64,000 bases of DNA from Mucilaginibacter daejeonensis (lineage in GTDB: Bacteria; Bacteroidota; Bacteroidia; Sphingobacteriales; Sphingobacteriaceae): the NCBI RefSeq assembly GCF_020783335.1, contig NZ_CP086068.1:2046001-2110000 (forward strand), in the 5' to 3' direction. The notes beneath the pieces were generated by a model. The model did no database searches. It was given only the letters and a program-made list of their open reading frames with translations, and was not told the DNA's origin. Below, piece after piece: positions 36,618 through 45,516 of the stretch. How positions within the stretch are numbered: position 1 is the first letter of the stretch; each line of letters starts with the position of its first letter. The position numbers and the translations under genes were made by a program.

Positions 36618-39096
36618 GCGAGGTTACAGCCGCTGGTGGCGGCTGCATGGCGTCAGTGCCTTGAGGTACGCGTAGTACCAACTCTGGTTGGGGTTTCGGT
36701 ATCTTGATGCCTTCGGCCTCAAAGGCTTTATAGATCTCGGTCAATACAACGCTTTTTAATTGCGCGAACATGGACAGATCGGCCGCCCAGAACGAAATGA
36801 CCAGATCCACCGATGCCGACGATAAGGTATCGAGGTAGACCACCGGTGCCGGTTTCACCATAATATCGTCCCGGTTGGAGACCAGGTTACGAAGTAAATT
36901 CTTCACTTTATCTATATCCGTACCGTAGGCCACGCTGATGCGGAGCTCTACCTGCCGGTTATTGTCACTTAAGGTCCAGTTGATCACATGCTGCGATATC
37001 AGATCACCGTTGGGGATAATGATCTCGGCGCCGTTACCGGTAGCGATCTTGCTTGATCGTATTCCGATCTCTTTTATAGTGCCGGCCCGGTTCGATACCT
37101 CTATCACATCGCCTACTTGTACAGGTTTCTCAAACGCAAGTATAAGCCCCGATACCAGGTTGTTCACGATATTCTGTAAGCCGAAACCTACACCCACACC
37201 CAGGGCACTAATAATGATAGTGATCTTATCCAATGGAAAGCCCGATGCGCCCACTGCCAATAGGAACCCTACGCTGAACACGCCGATACGGATCAACAAT
37301 AGCGAGGTTCGGTTCTTGCGATCGGCAGCGGACTTGCCAGCATGCTGGTCAGCAAAGTCGTAAAAATAACTGATCACCCGGGCGGCTACCGAGGCCAGCC
37401 AGATCACGCCTGCGAATATGATAATGCTGCCAAACGTGAACAACGTGCCACCCAACTTGCGCGATTGATTGAGGAAGCTACCCACCAGATCGAAAAAGCT
37501 GTCTTCGATACTGAGATTCTGCAACAGCATCACGAACCACATGACAGCTGCTACGATGTTGAGCACACTACGGAGCTTGCCTTGAAGTAGTTTGAAGTCG
37601 AGATATGAGCTGATGCTTTCCTTATCGATCTTATTGGCTTCCAATTGCAGGAACAGCGCCTGGATCACCGTTTGAACAAAGTAGTACAAGCACATGGCCA
37701 ACCACAGGTTGAACAAGGAGGTTACCGCCACGATCTTGGCTAAGCTAAAGCGCCCTGCGATATTAAGCAATACAGAAGCGGCTTGCGCCACGATCAATAG
37801 CCACAACGCGGTACGGCTGTAGGGCACATACTTTTCGTTGGAGATATTGATATGCTTTAAGAATTTTAACGAGAACCAGGTGGTTGTAATGGCCAATAGC
37901 AGTATGATTATGCGATCCACATTGGACACCTCTACAAAAAGATTGCTGAGGCTGTACACCACCGTGATGGCGAACAATTTGAGCAAGAAGCTGAATAGCG
38001 GCGTAGGGCAAGTGCGGTAGATCAAATACAATAAAGCCGACACCGATATCATGAATAGGATCTCGACAAAAGCGATTGGTGGGGTGTTGTAAAAGTATGG
38101 AACGATCAACGAGACCACCAGTAAAGAGGAAGCGATAGGATATCCCGTCACGTATTGCGTTTGCTCAGTGATCTGTTGTGCTTTCCTTGGCAGTTTACTT
38201 ATGCGTCGCTTGTTGATCACCAGCCACACGATCATCCCAAGTAGTAATAAGATGCCGGCGATGTGTTTTAACGCTTCACCGTTAAGAAGGCGGAAAAGCC
38301 GTGTATTCATCAACACGGTACGCTTCAAAGCCGATTTGAACGTACTGCCAGTGGAGTTCTTCATGTTCCACAGGTAGCCGTACTCGCAGTTGAGCGCGTT
38401 GATGCTGAAGTTGCGGATCTTGGTATTGATCAGTTCTTTTTCGTCCAGTATGGCAATGTAAACGTTGGCCAGCCGGTTCTGCATCTTGCCTACCCGCAGC
38501 AAGGCCCGCCTGTTCATCGAGTCAAGTTTTTGCGCTTTGATTTCTATCGCGGCACGTTGCTCCAAAAACGTGAGGCGCAGGGTGCTATCGCTCGGGAATA
38601 TTCTGAATAACGAATCGCCGTGTATCTTGCTGATCGCTTCGTCAATGTCTACCAGGTCATCGCTGATGTCCACTAACTGGTCCTGCCAAACATCCAGCTG
38701 GTCTTGCCGCTTGTTCAGCACATCACGGATCGAGTACAGGTACCGCAGGGTACCGGCCTTGTTACGGCCGATCAACGTGCGCATCACTGTAGCGGTGCGT
38801 TCAAGATCGGGCAGAGCGGCAGCGATACGTACGGTATCTAAACCTTTACTTAATTTGTTGCTTATCTGATTGAATGACAGCGTATAGTATTCGATGCGCT
38901 GAAGTAGATTATTAGTTGAGGTATCAGAGGTTTTATAATACCGCATCATCGAATCGCGGCGCAGCATGGCAGCCCTCAACGAATCGGTGACGGTACGTTT
39001 ATGTTTTTTACGGGTTTGGGCAGCGGCAAAAAAAGGCGTGATCAATGCCAGCACAAGGCAGCAGATCAGCGCGCGAAAAGCAAATGTTCTGTACAT
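36586..39096 (-). CDS. Mechanosensitive channel, large MscS family (MscK-like layout)
   Basis: About 836 residues. A signal peptide (MYRTFAFRALICCLVLALITPFFAAAQ) precedes a periplasmic coiled region (residues 40-240). A series of transmembrane helices follows. The MscS pore and beta domain contains GVGVGFGLQNIVNNLVSGLILAFE (pore helix and start of the beta domain) and VGDVIEVSNRAGTIKEIGIRSS. It releases solutes on hypo-osmotic shock. The extended N-terminus is like MscK/YbdG-type relatives. The longer frame begins at 39123, but the signal peptide argues for 39096. Its 3' end overlaps the GT2 gene tail to tail. Confidence 0.93.
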   Translation of the reverse strand: MYRTFAFRALICCLVLALITPFFAAAQTRKKHKRTVTDSLRAAMLRRDSMMRYYKTSDTSTNNLLQRIEYYTLSFNQISNKLSKGLDTVRIAAALPDLERTATVMRTLIGRNKAGTLRYLYSIRDVLNKRQDQLDVWQDQLVDISDDLVDIDEAISKIHGDSLFRIFPSDSTLRLTFLEQRAAIEIKAQKLDSMNRRALLRVGKMQNRLANVYIAILDEKELINTKIRNFSINALNCEYGYLWNMKNSTGSTFKSALKRTVLMNTRLFRLLNGEALKHIAGILLLLGMIVWLVINKRRISKLPRKAQQITEQTQYVTGYPIASSLLVVSLIVPYFYNTPPIAFVEILFMISVSALLYLIYRTCPTPLFSFLLKLFAITVVYSLSNLFVEVSNVDRIIILLLAITTTWFSLKFLKHINISNEKYVPYSRTALWLLIVAQAASVLLNIAGRFSLAKIVAVTSLFNLWLAMCLYYFVQTVIQALFLQLEANKIDKESISSYLDFKLLQGKLRSVLNIVAAVMWFVMLLQNLSIEDSFFDLVGSFLNQSRKLGGTLFTFGSIIIFAGVIWLASVAARVISYFYDFADQHAGKSAADRKNRTSLLLIRIGVFSVGFLLAVGASGFPLDKITIIISALGVGVGFGLQNIVNNLVSGLILAFEKPVQVGDVIEVSNRAGTIKEIGIRSSKIATGNGAEIIIPNGDLISQHVINWTLSDNNRQVELRISVAYGTDIDKVKNLLRNLVSNRDDIMVKPAPVVYLDTLSSASVDLVISFWAADLSMFAQLKSVVLTEIYKAFEAEGIKIPKPQPELVLRVPQGTDAMQPPPAAVTSPTPGQPDQGH

Positions 39097-39183
39097 TTTG
39101 AAACTGGCAGAATACCAATGCAATGTACAACACTAACTTCAAAAAAGCGTTTGCCTCAGGGCAAAATACAAATACCAGGAATA

Positions 39184-39603
39184 TTATCGCTGAATGAGAT
39201 GCTCCACGGCCAAACGGTAAGAATCCATCCCGAAACCCGCTATCACTCCTATACAATTGGCCGCCAGCATAGAGTGATGGCGGAACGTTTCGCGCTTGTG
39301 AACGTTAGATAGATGCACTTCGATCACTGGTGTGTTGATCGCGGCGATCGCATCGGCTATGGCAATGCTGGTATGCGTATAAGCCCCTGCGTTAAGCACG
39401 ATGCCATCGTGGTCAAAACCGACCTCATGCAGCTTGTCGATCAATTCGCCCTCTTTGTTGCTTTGGAAATAGCTGAACGTATGCTCCGGATAGCGTTGTT
39501 GCAAGGTCTTGAAATATTCTTCAAAACTTTGATCGCCGTAAATGGAAGGCTCTCTAACGCCAAGCAAATTCAAATTAGGTCCGTTAATGATCTGTATCTT
39601 CAT
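39184..39603 (-). CDS. aroQ: Type II 3-dehydroquinate dehydratase
   Basis: A 139-residue dodecameric enzyme of the shikimate pathway that dehydrates 3-dehydroquinate. Signature residues are NGPNLNLLGVREPSIYG at the start (with the catalytic Tyr), LNAGAYTHTSIAI, VHLSNVHKRE and the late HHSMLA. MKIQIINGPN at 39603 is the normal start, and the frame begins three codons earlier. It is divergent from xerD. Confidence 0.97.
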   Translation of the reverse strand: MKIQIINGPNLNLLGVREPSIYGDQSFEEYFKTLQQRYPEHTFSYFQSNKEGELIDKLHEVGFDHDGIVLNAGAYTHTSIAIADAIAAINTPVIEVHLSNVHKRETFRHHSMLAANCIGVIAGFGMDSYRLAVEHLIQR

Positions 39604-39716
39604 GATCAGCATGATTTGTTGCGATGTTTGTTACCGAGCAACAAAGGTTTATCACCACCTTTGTGCTAGGCTAACGTGTCAAACTTAGCTATAAAACATC
39701 AGAACATAAAACACGC

Positions 39717-40616
39717 ATGGATTGGCGGTCGGCTATAAAAGGTTTTAGGAACTATTTGCGGTTAGAGCGCTCGTTGTCTGAGAACTCTATCGAGGCCTAC
39801 ACCCGCGATATTGACAAGCTGCAGCAGTTCGCCGAGAGTTCGCAACCCGCTTTAAAACCGGATGTTATTGTCCTGAACGACCTGCGCCTTTTTTTACAGT
39901 GGATAAACGAGCTGGGCATGATCCCATCTACCCAGGCCCGTATCCTGTCGGGCATCAAAGCATTTTATAAATTTATGCTGATGGAGGACATGATCACGGC
40001 TGATCCGTCCGAACTACTCGAATCTCCGCGCATTCAACGCAAACTTCCCGACACGCTAAGTTATGAGGACATCAACGCGCTCATCAGCGCCATCGACCTC
40101 TCTAAGCCCGATGGTCCGCGTAACAAAGCCATGCTCGAACTATTATACAGTTGCGGTCTGCGCGTATCCGAACTAACCGAATTACGCATCTCTAACCTGC
40201 ACCTTGATATCGAGTTCATTAAAGTGGTAGGTAAGGGTAATAAGGAACGTTTAGTGCCGATCAGTGATACCGCGATCAATGCCTTACAACAGTGGTTGCT
40301 GTACGGCAGGGTGCATGTAGAGGTAAAAAAAGGGGAGGAGGACATGGTCTTCCTTAACCGCAGGGGCAGCCGTTTATCGCGCGTTTATGTATTCATGCTG
40401 ATCAAAGATCTGGCGTTAAGGATCGGTCTGCAAAAAACGATAAGCCCGCACACCTTTCGCCACTCATTCGCCACGCACCTGATCGAGGGCGGGGCCGACC
40501 TGCGCGCCGTACAGGAAATGTTAGGGCACGAAAGCATTACCACCACCGAGATATACACTCACCTCGACCGCGATTACTTAAAGAGCACCATCATCCATTA
40601 TCATCCCCGCAGTTGA
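39717..40616 (+). CDS. xerD: Site-specific tyrosine recombinase XerD
   Basis: A 299-residue recombinase that resolves chromosome dimers at dif with XerC. The catalytic set is complete: R149 in CGLRVSEL, K173 in GKGNKERLVP, H245xxR248 in HTFRHSF, the second His in LGHESI and Tyr in TEIYTH. The N-terminal SAM-like domain (residues 5-90) is typical, and the length matches housekeeping Xer proteins and not mobile-element integrases. It is not linked to the island integrase at 3660. Confidence 0.95.
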   Translation: MDWRSAIKGFRNYLRLERSLSENSIEAYTRDIDKLQQFAESSQPALKPDVIVLNDLRLFLQWINELGMIPSTQARILSGIKAFYKFMLMEDMITADPSELLESPRIQRKLPDTLSYEDINALISAIDLSKPDGPRNKAMLELLYSCGLRVSELTELRISNLHLDIEFIKVVGKGNKERLVPISDTAINALQQWLLYGRVHVEVKKGEEDMVFLNRRGSRLSRVYVFMLIKDLALRIGLQKTISPHTFRHSFATHLIEGGADLRAVQEMLGHESITTTEIYTHLDRDYLKSTIIHYHPRS

Positions 40617-40673
40617 ACACCGGTCCGTTCTTTACTACCAAAAAGAGTAAAATAATTTAGTCATAGTAAATTT

Positions 40674-40698
40674 AATACTAAAAATATTAGTATTTTTG
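40674..40698 (+). promoter_or_regulatory. Dyad overlapping the promoter of the radical-SAM operon
   Basis: AATACTAA (40674-40681) and TTAGTATT (40687-40694) form a perfect 8-bp dyad with a 5-nt spacer. The right arm overlaps the -7 box TATTTTTG (40691-40698), which ends 7 bp before the ATG at 40706. The position fits a repressor operator; no matching regulator is known to me. Confidence 0.45.
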
Positions 40699-40705
40699 AA
40701 TTGCT

Positions 40706-41962
40706 ATGAATGAGGAAAGGATAACCGAGAAGCTCAATATTTTGGCTGATGCAGCTAAATATGATGTTTCGTGTGCGTCGAGCGGGAGCAAGCGTAAGAA
40801 TCAGAATAAAGGATTGGGTAATGCCAGTAATGGTATTTGCCACACCTACACCGAGGATGGTCGTTGTGTGTCCTTACTCAAAATATTGCTGACCAACCAC
40901 TGCATCTTCGATTGTGCTTACTGTGTGTCGCGCAGCAGTAATGATATTAAGCGGGCTGCCTTTACGGTGCAGGAGGTGGTCGATTTGACCATCAATTTTT
41001 ATCGCCGTAATTACATCGAAGGATTGTTCCTGAGCTCGGGTATCTTTAAAGATGCCGACTTTACCATGGAGCGTTTGGTGCGGGTAGCCAAAAAGCTACG
41101 TACCGAGCATAATTTCAATGGCTACATCCACCTCAAATCCATTCCCGGGGCAAGCGATGAGCTGATGCGCGAAGCTGGGCTGTACGCCGATCGCTTGAGT
41201 GTTAATCTTGAGATGCCTACCGAAGCTGGTCTCAAATTGTTGGCGCCCGAAAAGAACCGCCAGGAAATGATCAAGCCGATGGGCTTTTTAAAGAACGAGA
41301 TCATTCAGCGTACGGAGGAGAAAGCACTATTTAAAAAAGCGCCCATGTTCGCTCCGGCAGGCCAGAGCACCCAGGTGATCATTGGTGCCACACCCGAGAC
41401 GGATCAACAGGTGTTGCAGACCGCCGATCACTTTTATCGTAACTTCAATTTAAGGCGAGTTTATTACTCGGGTTATGTACCTGTACTGAGCGATTCGCGC
41501 TTGCCGGCCTTGAACACCAGTGTACCGATGGTGCGCGAGAACCGCCTATACCAGGCCGATTGGCTTATGCGTAATTATGGTTTTCACGTGAACGAGATCG
41601 TGAACGAACGGGCTCCTCACTTGGATCTGGATGTTGATCCCAAACTGAGCTGGAGCCTGCGCAACCTGCACGTCTTCCCTATAGATGTTAACAAGGCCGA
41701 TCTGCAGCTGATCTTGCGCGTTCCGGGGATAGGTCTGCTATCGGCGCAAAAGATCGTGAGTGCGCGTAAGTTCGGCAAGTTGAACTGGGACCAATTGAAA
41801 AAGATAGGGGTGGCCTTGAACCGTGCCCGCTACTTTATCACCTGCAACAGCACCTCGTTCGAGCGGCGCGACCTGACAGCCATGTCGATCAAGCAGTTCA
41901 TCCTGTCTACTTCACAAAGTAAGTATTTAAAAAATTCGGTCACTCAACTGGGGCTTTTTTAA
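40706..41962 (+). CDS. Radical SAM protein linked to DNA modification/repair (TIGR03916-type)
   Basis: A 418-residue protein. The radical SAM cluster motif is C66-x3-C70-x2-C73 (CIFDCAYC). FLSSGIFKDADFTMERLVRV, HLKSIPGASDELM and NLEMPTEAGLKLLAPEK follow. A helix-hairpin-helix DNA-binding domain lies near the C-terminus (DLQLILRVPGIGLLSAQKIVSAR, about residues 332-355). This is the family of putative DNA modification/repair radical SAM proteins that is linked to a uracil-DNA glycosylase-like partner in other genomes. The reaction is unknown. It is followed at once by its usual partner gene. Confidence 0.92.
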   Translation: MNEERITEKLNILADAAKYDVSCASSGSKRKNQNKGLGNASNGICHTYTEDGRCVSLLKILLTNHCIFDCAYCVSRSSNDIKRAAFTVQEVVDLTINFYRRNYIEGLFLSSGIFKDADFTMERLVRVAKKLRTEHNFNGYIHLKSIPGASDELMREAGLYADRLSVNLEMPTEAGLKLLAPEKNRQEMIKPMGFLKNEIIQRTEEKALFKKAPMFAPAGQSTQVIIGATPETDQQVLQTADHFYRNFNLRRVYYSGYVPVLSDSRLPALNTSVPMVRENRLYQADWLMRNYGFHVNEIVNERAPHLDLDVDPKLSWSLRNLHVFPIDVNKADLQLILRVPGIGLLSAQKIVSARKFGKLNWDQLKKIGVALNRARYFITCNSTSFERRDLTAMSIKQFILSTSQSKYLKNSVTQLGLF

Positions 41963-41975
41963 CGTGGGTACGGAT

Positions 41976-42731
41976 ATGACAACGCTGGTATACGACGGTA
42001 GCTTTGAAGGTTTGCTCACGGCAGTGTTCGAGATCTATGAGCACAAGCTGCAGCATGTAAAAATGCAGCGTGGTGAATGGCTGAGCACGGCCCTGTTCGA
42101 AAATGTGATCGAGGTGGTCACCGATGATAAACGCGCGGGCCGGGTGTTGCAGGGCTTACAGCAAAAGCTGAGCACGGGCGGCCTGCAAAGGCTTTATGCC
42201 GCACATATGGCCGATATTGAAAATGAGGATGGTAACCTAGTAGGTTACATCCGTTATGCGTTCGATGCCAAACAGAACATTGAGGAAGATTACGGAAACC
42301 GCTATGTATTGCGCCTGGCCGAGCTGATGCGCATGATCCGGCGTGAAAAACACCGGATGGAGGCTTTTATCCGTTTCCAGAAATTGAAGGACGAAACGTT
42401 CTATGCCGCCATTGAGCCTGACTTTAATGTGTTGCCGCTTCTCTCTCGCCATTTTAAAAATCGCTATGCTGATCAAAAGTGGCTCATTTATGATATGCGC
42501 CGCAACTATGGCTTGTTCTATGATCTGCACCAGGTCGATTTTATCGTTCTCGACTTCGCCATATCCAAACCTGACAATGTGATATCCACCTATACCGAAG
42601 ATGAAGGCCTGTACCAAAATCTTTGGAAGAACTACTTTAAGAGCGTCAATATCCCTGCACGCAAAAATACCAAATTACACATGCGGCACATCCCTAAACG
42701 CTATTGGCGCTTTTTGACCGAGAAGATCTGA
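41976..42731 (+). CDS. TIGR03915-type partner of the radical SAM DNA repair protein
   Basis: About 251 residues. The N-terminus TLVYDGSFEGLLTAVFEIYEHK is the hallmark of the TIGR03915 (SAM_7_link) family. Conserved blocks DDKRAGRVLQGLQQ, IRREKHRMEAFIRFQ, FNVLPLLSRHFKNRYADQKW and MRRNYGLFYDL follow. In some genomes a uracil-DNA glycosylase domain is fused downstream; none is present here, since the protein ends at KRYWRFLTEKI. A GTG at 41964 is an alternative start. It shares the operon of the radical SAM gene with almost no gap. Confidence 0.9.
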   Translation: MTTLVYDGSFEGLLTAVFEIYEHKLQHVKMQRGEWLSTALFENVIEVVTDDKRAGRVLQGLQQKLSTGGLQRLYAAHMADIENEDGNLVGYIRYAFDAKQNIEEDYGNRYVLRLAELMRMIRREKHRMEAFIRFQKLKDETFYAAIEPDFNVLPLLSRHFKNRYADQKWLIYDMRRNYGLFYDLHQVDFIVLDFAISKPDNVISTYTEDEGLYQNLWKNYFKSVNIPARKNTKLHMRHIPKRYWRFLTEKI

Positions 42732-43002
42732 TCGGTTATTGAGCTTAATGAGTAATATGAACTGATAAATTATTGGTATCGATCGGCGGGAAGTTTGGAT
42801 AAAGCTTCCCTTTCTTTTTATGTTTGATAGATGTCTTTGGTGGATATATGATAGCATTTTGATGAACTAAATAAGTGAGTAATATTGTTGAATTGGTGAT
42901 CTATTAGCCATTTTGTGATGATATTCTATATAATATTCTCAATTCGTTATAAAATCTTATCTTTATCCCATCACTATATATCATTAACAAACAACATCTA
43001 AT

Positions 43003-44319
43003 ATGAAGATAGCCGTAGTAGGAACGGGTTATGTAGGCTTGGTGACAGGCACATGTTTAGCAGAGACAGGGAACGAAGTGACCTGTGTGGACATCAACGA
43101 AAAGAAAGTGGCGATGATGAAGGCAGGCCAGCTGCCGATCTATGAGCCAGGCCTGGAACAACTGTTCCACCGCAACATCGCCCAGGGCAGGTTAACGTTC
43201 ACCAATAGTTTGGCCGAAGGCATCGCTGAGGCACAGATCATCTTTTTAGCCCTGCCGACCCCTCCGGGTGGTGACGGTGCGGCCGACCTGAGCTACGTAC
43301 TGGGTGCAGCAGGCGACATCGCCAAACTGATCACCGACTACAAAGTGATCGTGACCAAGAGCACCGTACCGGTAGGCACGGCCGATAAAGTGACCGCCGC
43401 CATGCAGCAGCACGCCAAAGAAGGCGTGGAGTACGCGGTGGTAAGCAACCCGGAGTTCCTGCGCGAAGGCGTAGCGGTAGAGGACTTCATGAAGCCCGAC
43501 CGCGTGGTGGTAGGTACCACCGACGAAAGAGCAAGAAAACTGATGGCTGAACTATACGGACCATACGTGCGCCAGGGCAACCCGATCATCTTCATGGATG
43601 AGCGCAGCTCAGAACTGACCAAGTATGCGGCCAACTCCTTCCTGGCCACCAAGATATCGTTCATGAACGAGATAGCGAACCTGTGCGAGCTGGTAGGCGC
43701 TGACGTGGACATGGTGAGAAAAGGAATCGGTGCGGATGAACGCATCGGTAAACGCTTCCTGTTCGCCGGTATCGGTTATGGCGGCTCATGCTTCCCTAAG
43801 GATGTGCAGGCGCTGGCCAAATCGGCAGAAGAGAACAGCTACGACTTCAAGATACTGAACTCGGTGATGGAAGTGAACGAGATACAAAAGAACGTACTGA
43901 CCGAGAAGGTAAAGAGATATTACAAAGGCGACCTGAAAGGCAAGCACTTCGCGCTGTGGGGTCTGGCGTTCAAACCAGAAACGGACGACATCAGGGAAGC
44001 ACCGGCACTGTACATCATCGATGCACTGGTAGAGGCCGGCGCAACGGTATCAGCATTTGACCCGGAAGGCATGAACAATGTGAAGGCACTGCTGGGCGAC
44101 AAGATCACGTACGCAGAGAACCAGTACGACGTACTGAAGGACGCTGATGCACTGCTGATCGTGACCGAGTGGTCACTGTTCCGCACACCGGACCTGGAGC
44201 GGGTGGAGAGCCTGCTGAAGGCGAAGGTTATCTTTGACGGCCGTAACCTGTACGACCTGGACAAGATGATCGACCGTGGTTTCTACTACAACTCTATCGG
44301 TAGAAAAGAGATCAAATAA
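43003..44319 (+). CDS. UDP-glucose 6-dehydrogenase
   Basis: A 438-residue NAD-dependent enzyme making UDP-glucuronate for polysaccharide synthesis. Features are the Rossmann start MKIAVVGTGYVGLVTG, ALPTPPGGDGAADLSYV, STVPVGTADKV, NPEFLREGVAV and the catalytic cysteine in GYGGSCFPKDV. The C-terminal UDP-binding domain (WGLAFKPETDDIREAP) is complete. It stands alone with an AT-rich 270-bp leader region and its own terminator, and by eye uses a narrower set of G/C-ending codons than its neighbours, consistent with high expression. No other capsule genes lie beside it. Confidence 0.96.
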   Translation: MKIAVVGTGYVGLVTGTCLAETGNEVTCVDINEKKVAMMKAGQLPIYEPGLEQLFHRNIAQGRLTFTNSLAEGIAEAQIIFLALPTPPGGDGAADLSYVLGAAGDIAKLITDYKVIVTKSTVPVGTADKVTAAMQQHAKEGVEYAVVSNPEFLREGVAVEDFMKPDRVVVGTTDERARKLMAELYGPYVRQGNPIIFMDERSSELTKYAANSFLATKISFMNEIANLCELVGADVDMVRKGIGADERIGKRFLFAGIGYGGSCFPKDVQALAKSAEENSYDFKILNSVMEVNEIQKNVLTEKVKRYYKGDLKGKHFALWGLAFKPETDDIREAPALYIIDALVEAGATVSAFDPEGMNNVKALLGDKITYAENQYDVLKDADALLIVTEWSLFRTPDLERVESLLKAKVIFDGRNLYDLDKMIDRGFYYNSIGRKEIK

Positions 44320-44341
44320 GCATCCCGAACAATAGATCATG

Positions 44342-44374
44342 AAAGGCTTTGTGAGCATCACAAGGCCTTTTTCG
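44342..44374 (+). terminator. Intrinsic terminator of the UDP-glucose dehydrogenase gene
   Basis: AAAGGCTTTGTG (44342-44353) pairs with CACAAGGCCTTT (44359-44370) with one wobble pair, followed by TTCGTTG. The run of T residues begins inside the stem. Confidence 0.65.
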
Positions 44375-44536
44375 TTGTACCATCTTTTTTTGGTAGATAA
44401 CGCTGGTCAGCGTTGCTGAAAATGGGTGTTGTAATTGAAGCGATAGGTGTTTTTCTTGTAGGTTAAAATGGGTATGTGGTATACCTCAAAGTGTGCATAA
44501 ATAGCCCATTAATTTACATCAGCTACACAGTAATTA

Positions 44537-44568
44537 CTTGCATGTTACTACCGATCAATATAATTTTG
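44537..44568 (+). promoter_or_regulatory. Promoter of the GNAT/E1-nitroreductase cluster
   Basis: TTG (44538-44540) is followed by a 20-nt spacer and TAATTTTG (44561-44568), a good match to TTTG/TAnnTTTG. The leader to the ATG at 44624 would be about 50 nt. The rest of the 304-bp gap between 44319 and 44623 shows nothing else. Confidence 0.55.
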
Positions 44569-44623
44569 TGCGCGATCAACCTACAATGTTCGTTTAACGC
44601 AAACGAACTTCACCTGGTAGTTA

Positions 44624-45433
44624 ATGGAACAGACATTAAACAAGGATAAGCCTGAAGTAAGGCTACGAGCTTTCAGAGCTATCGACGAACCACATACCTG
44701 CCAGTTATTCATCGAAGGGCATACTCATGTACTCACCAGTATCGGCGTCACTAAAGTGACCTCATCTAAGAACGAATGGACCGAGAATCCGGCCGCGTTC
44801 GTGATGGTGGTGGAATCAATGGACGGCAAAAAGGTGTACGGAGGAGCCCGTGTACACGTGGCCGGCGGTTCGCAGCTGTTGCCTATCGAGCAGGCCACCG
44901 GCCGCATGGACCCGGGGATATTTGACCTGGTGTGGCGCTTTGCCCAGCAAGGCACTGGCGAACTTTGCGGCCTTTGGAACTCGCGCGAGATCGCCGGCTA
45001 CGGTATCGGCAGTATCTTCCTGATCCGTACAGCGGTGGCTATCTCTTACCAGATCGGCATACAATCGTTATTTGCTTTATGTGCTCCATACACCATCCCG
45101 CCGGGTGAGGCCGTGGGGATGGAGATCGAACTGGGGATCGGTAACAATGGTACCTTTTATTATCCCAAGCTGGATCTGTTAGCTACCACCATGATCCTTA
45201 AGGATGTGCCAACATTGAAAAAGGCTTACGAAGAGGACAAGGCGGCCATCATGAAGATCCGCGAGAACCTCAACATCATCCGCAACGAGGTGCTGCGCAA
45301 AAAGGAGATCACTATCCATTACGAGATCGAGATACCGCACTTGGATCAGTGGGACCTCAAGGCCACCATAGCTAATGCCCAAAGCAATTACAACAGCGCC
45401 AAGTTCAAGGAAGAAGACCCTGAGATATTGTAA
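44624..45433 (+). CDS. Putative GNAT-fold acyltransferase-like protein
   Basis: A 269-residue protein of uncertain family. Residues 10-190 look like a GNAT fold of the type seen in acyl-amino-acid or autoinducer-like synthases: RLRAFRAIDEPHTCQLFIEGH, a strand pair VYGGARVHVAGGSQLLPIE, ELCGLWNSREIAGYGIGSIFL, IGIQSLFALCAPYTIP and a C-terminal strand NGTFYYPKLDLLATTMIL. The C-terminal 70 residues are a charged coiled-coil-like extension (EDKAAIMKIRENLNIIRNEV). No catalytic residue can be assigned with confidence. It lies 83 bp upstream of the E1-nitroreductase fusion on the same strand and probably works with it. Confidence 0.55.
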   Translation: MEQTLNKDKPEVRLRAFRAIDEPHTCQLFIEGHTHVLTSIGVTKVTSSKNEWTENPAAFVMVVESMDGKKVYGGARVHVAGGSQLLPIEQATGRMDPGIFDLVWRFAQQGTGELCGLWNSREIAGYGIGSIFLIRTAVAISYQIGIQSLFALCAPYTIPPGEAVGMEIELGIGNNGTFYYPKLDLLATTMILKDVPTLKKAYEEDKAAIMKIRENLNIIRNEVLRKKEITIHYEIEIPHLDQWDLKATIANAQSNYNSAKFKEEDPEIL

Positions 45434-45516
45434 ACTTTGACCTCACGGTCGTGTTTATTTTGAGGTGCGCACAACGTTTTTGTTTGAACGCCGTATAAAT
45501 ACCTCAATTCATAACC

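Noticed and set aside
40706-41962. Biotin synthase- or Elp3-type radical SAM enzyme
   Set aside because: The C-x3-C-x2-C motif is shared, but the C-terminal helix-hairpin-helix domain and the TIGR03915-type neighbour fit the DNA repair-linked family better.
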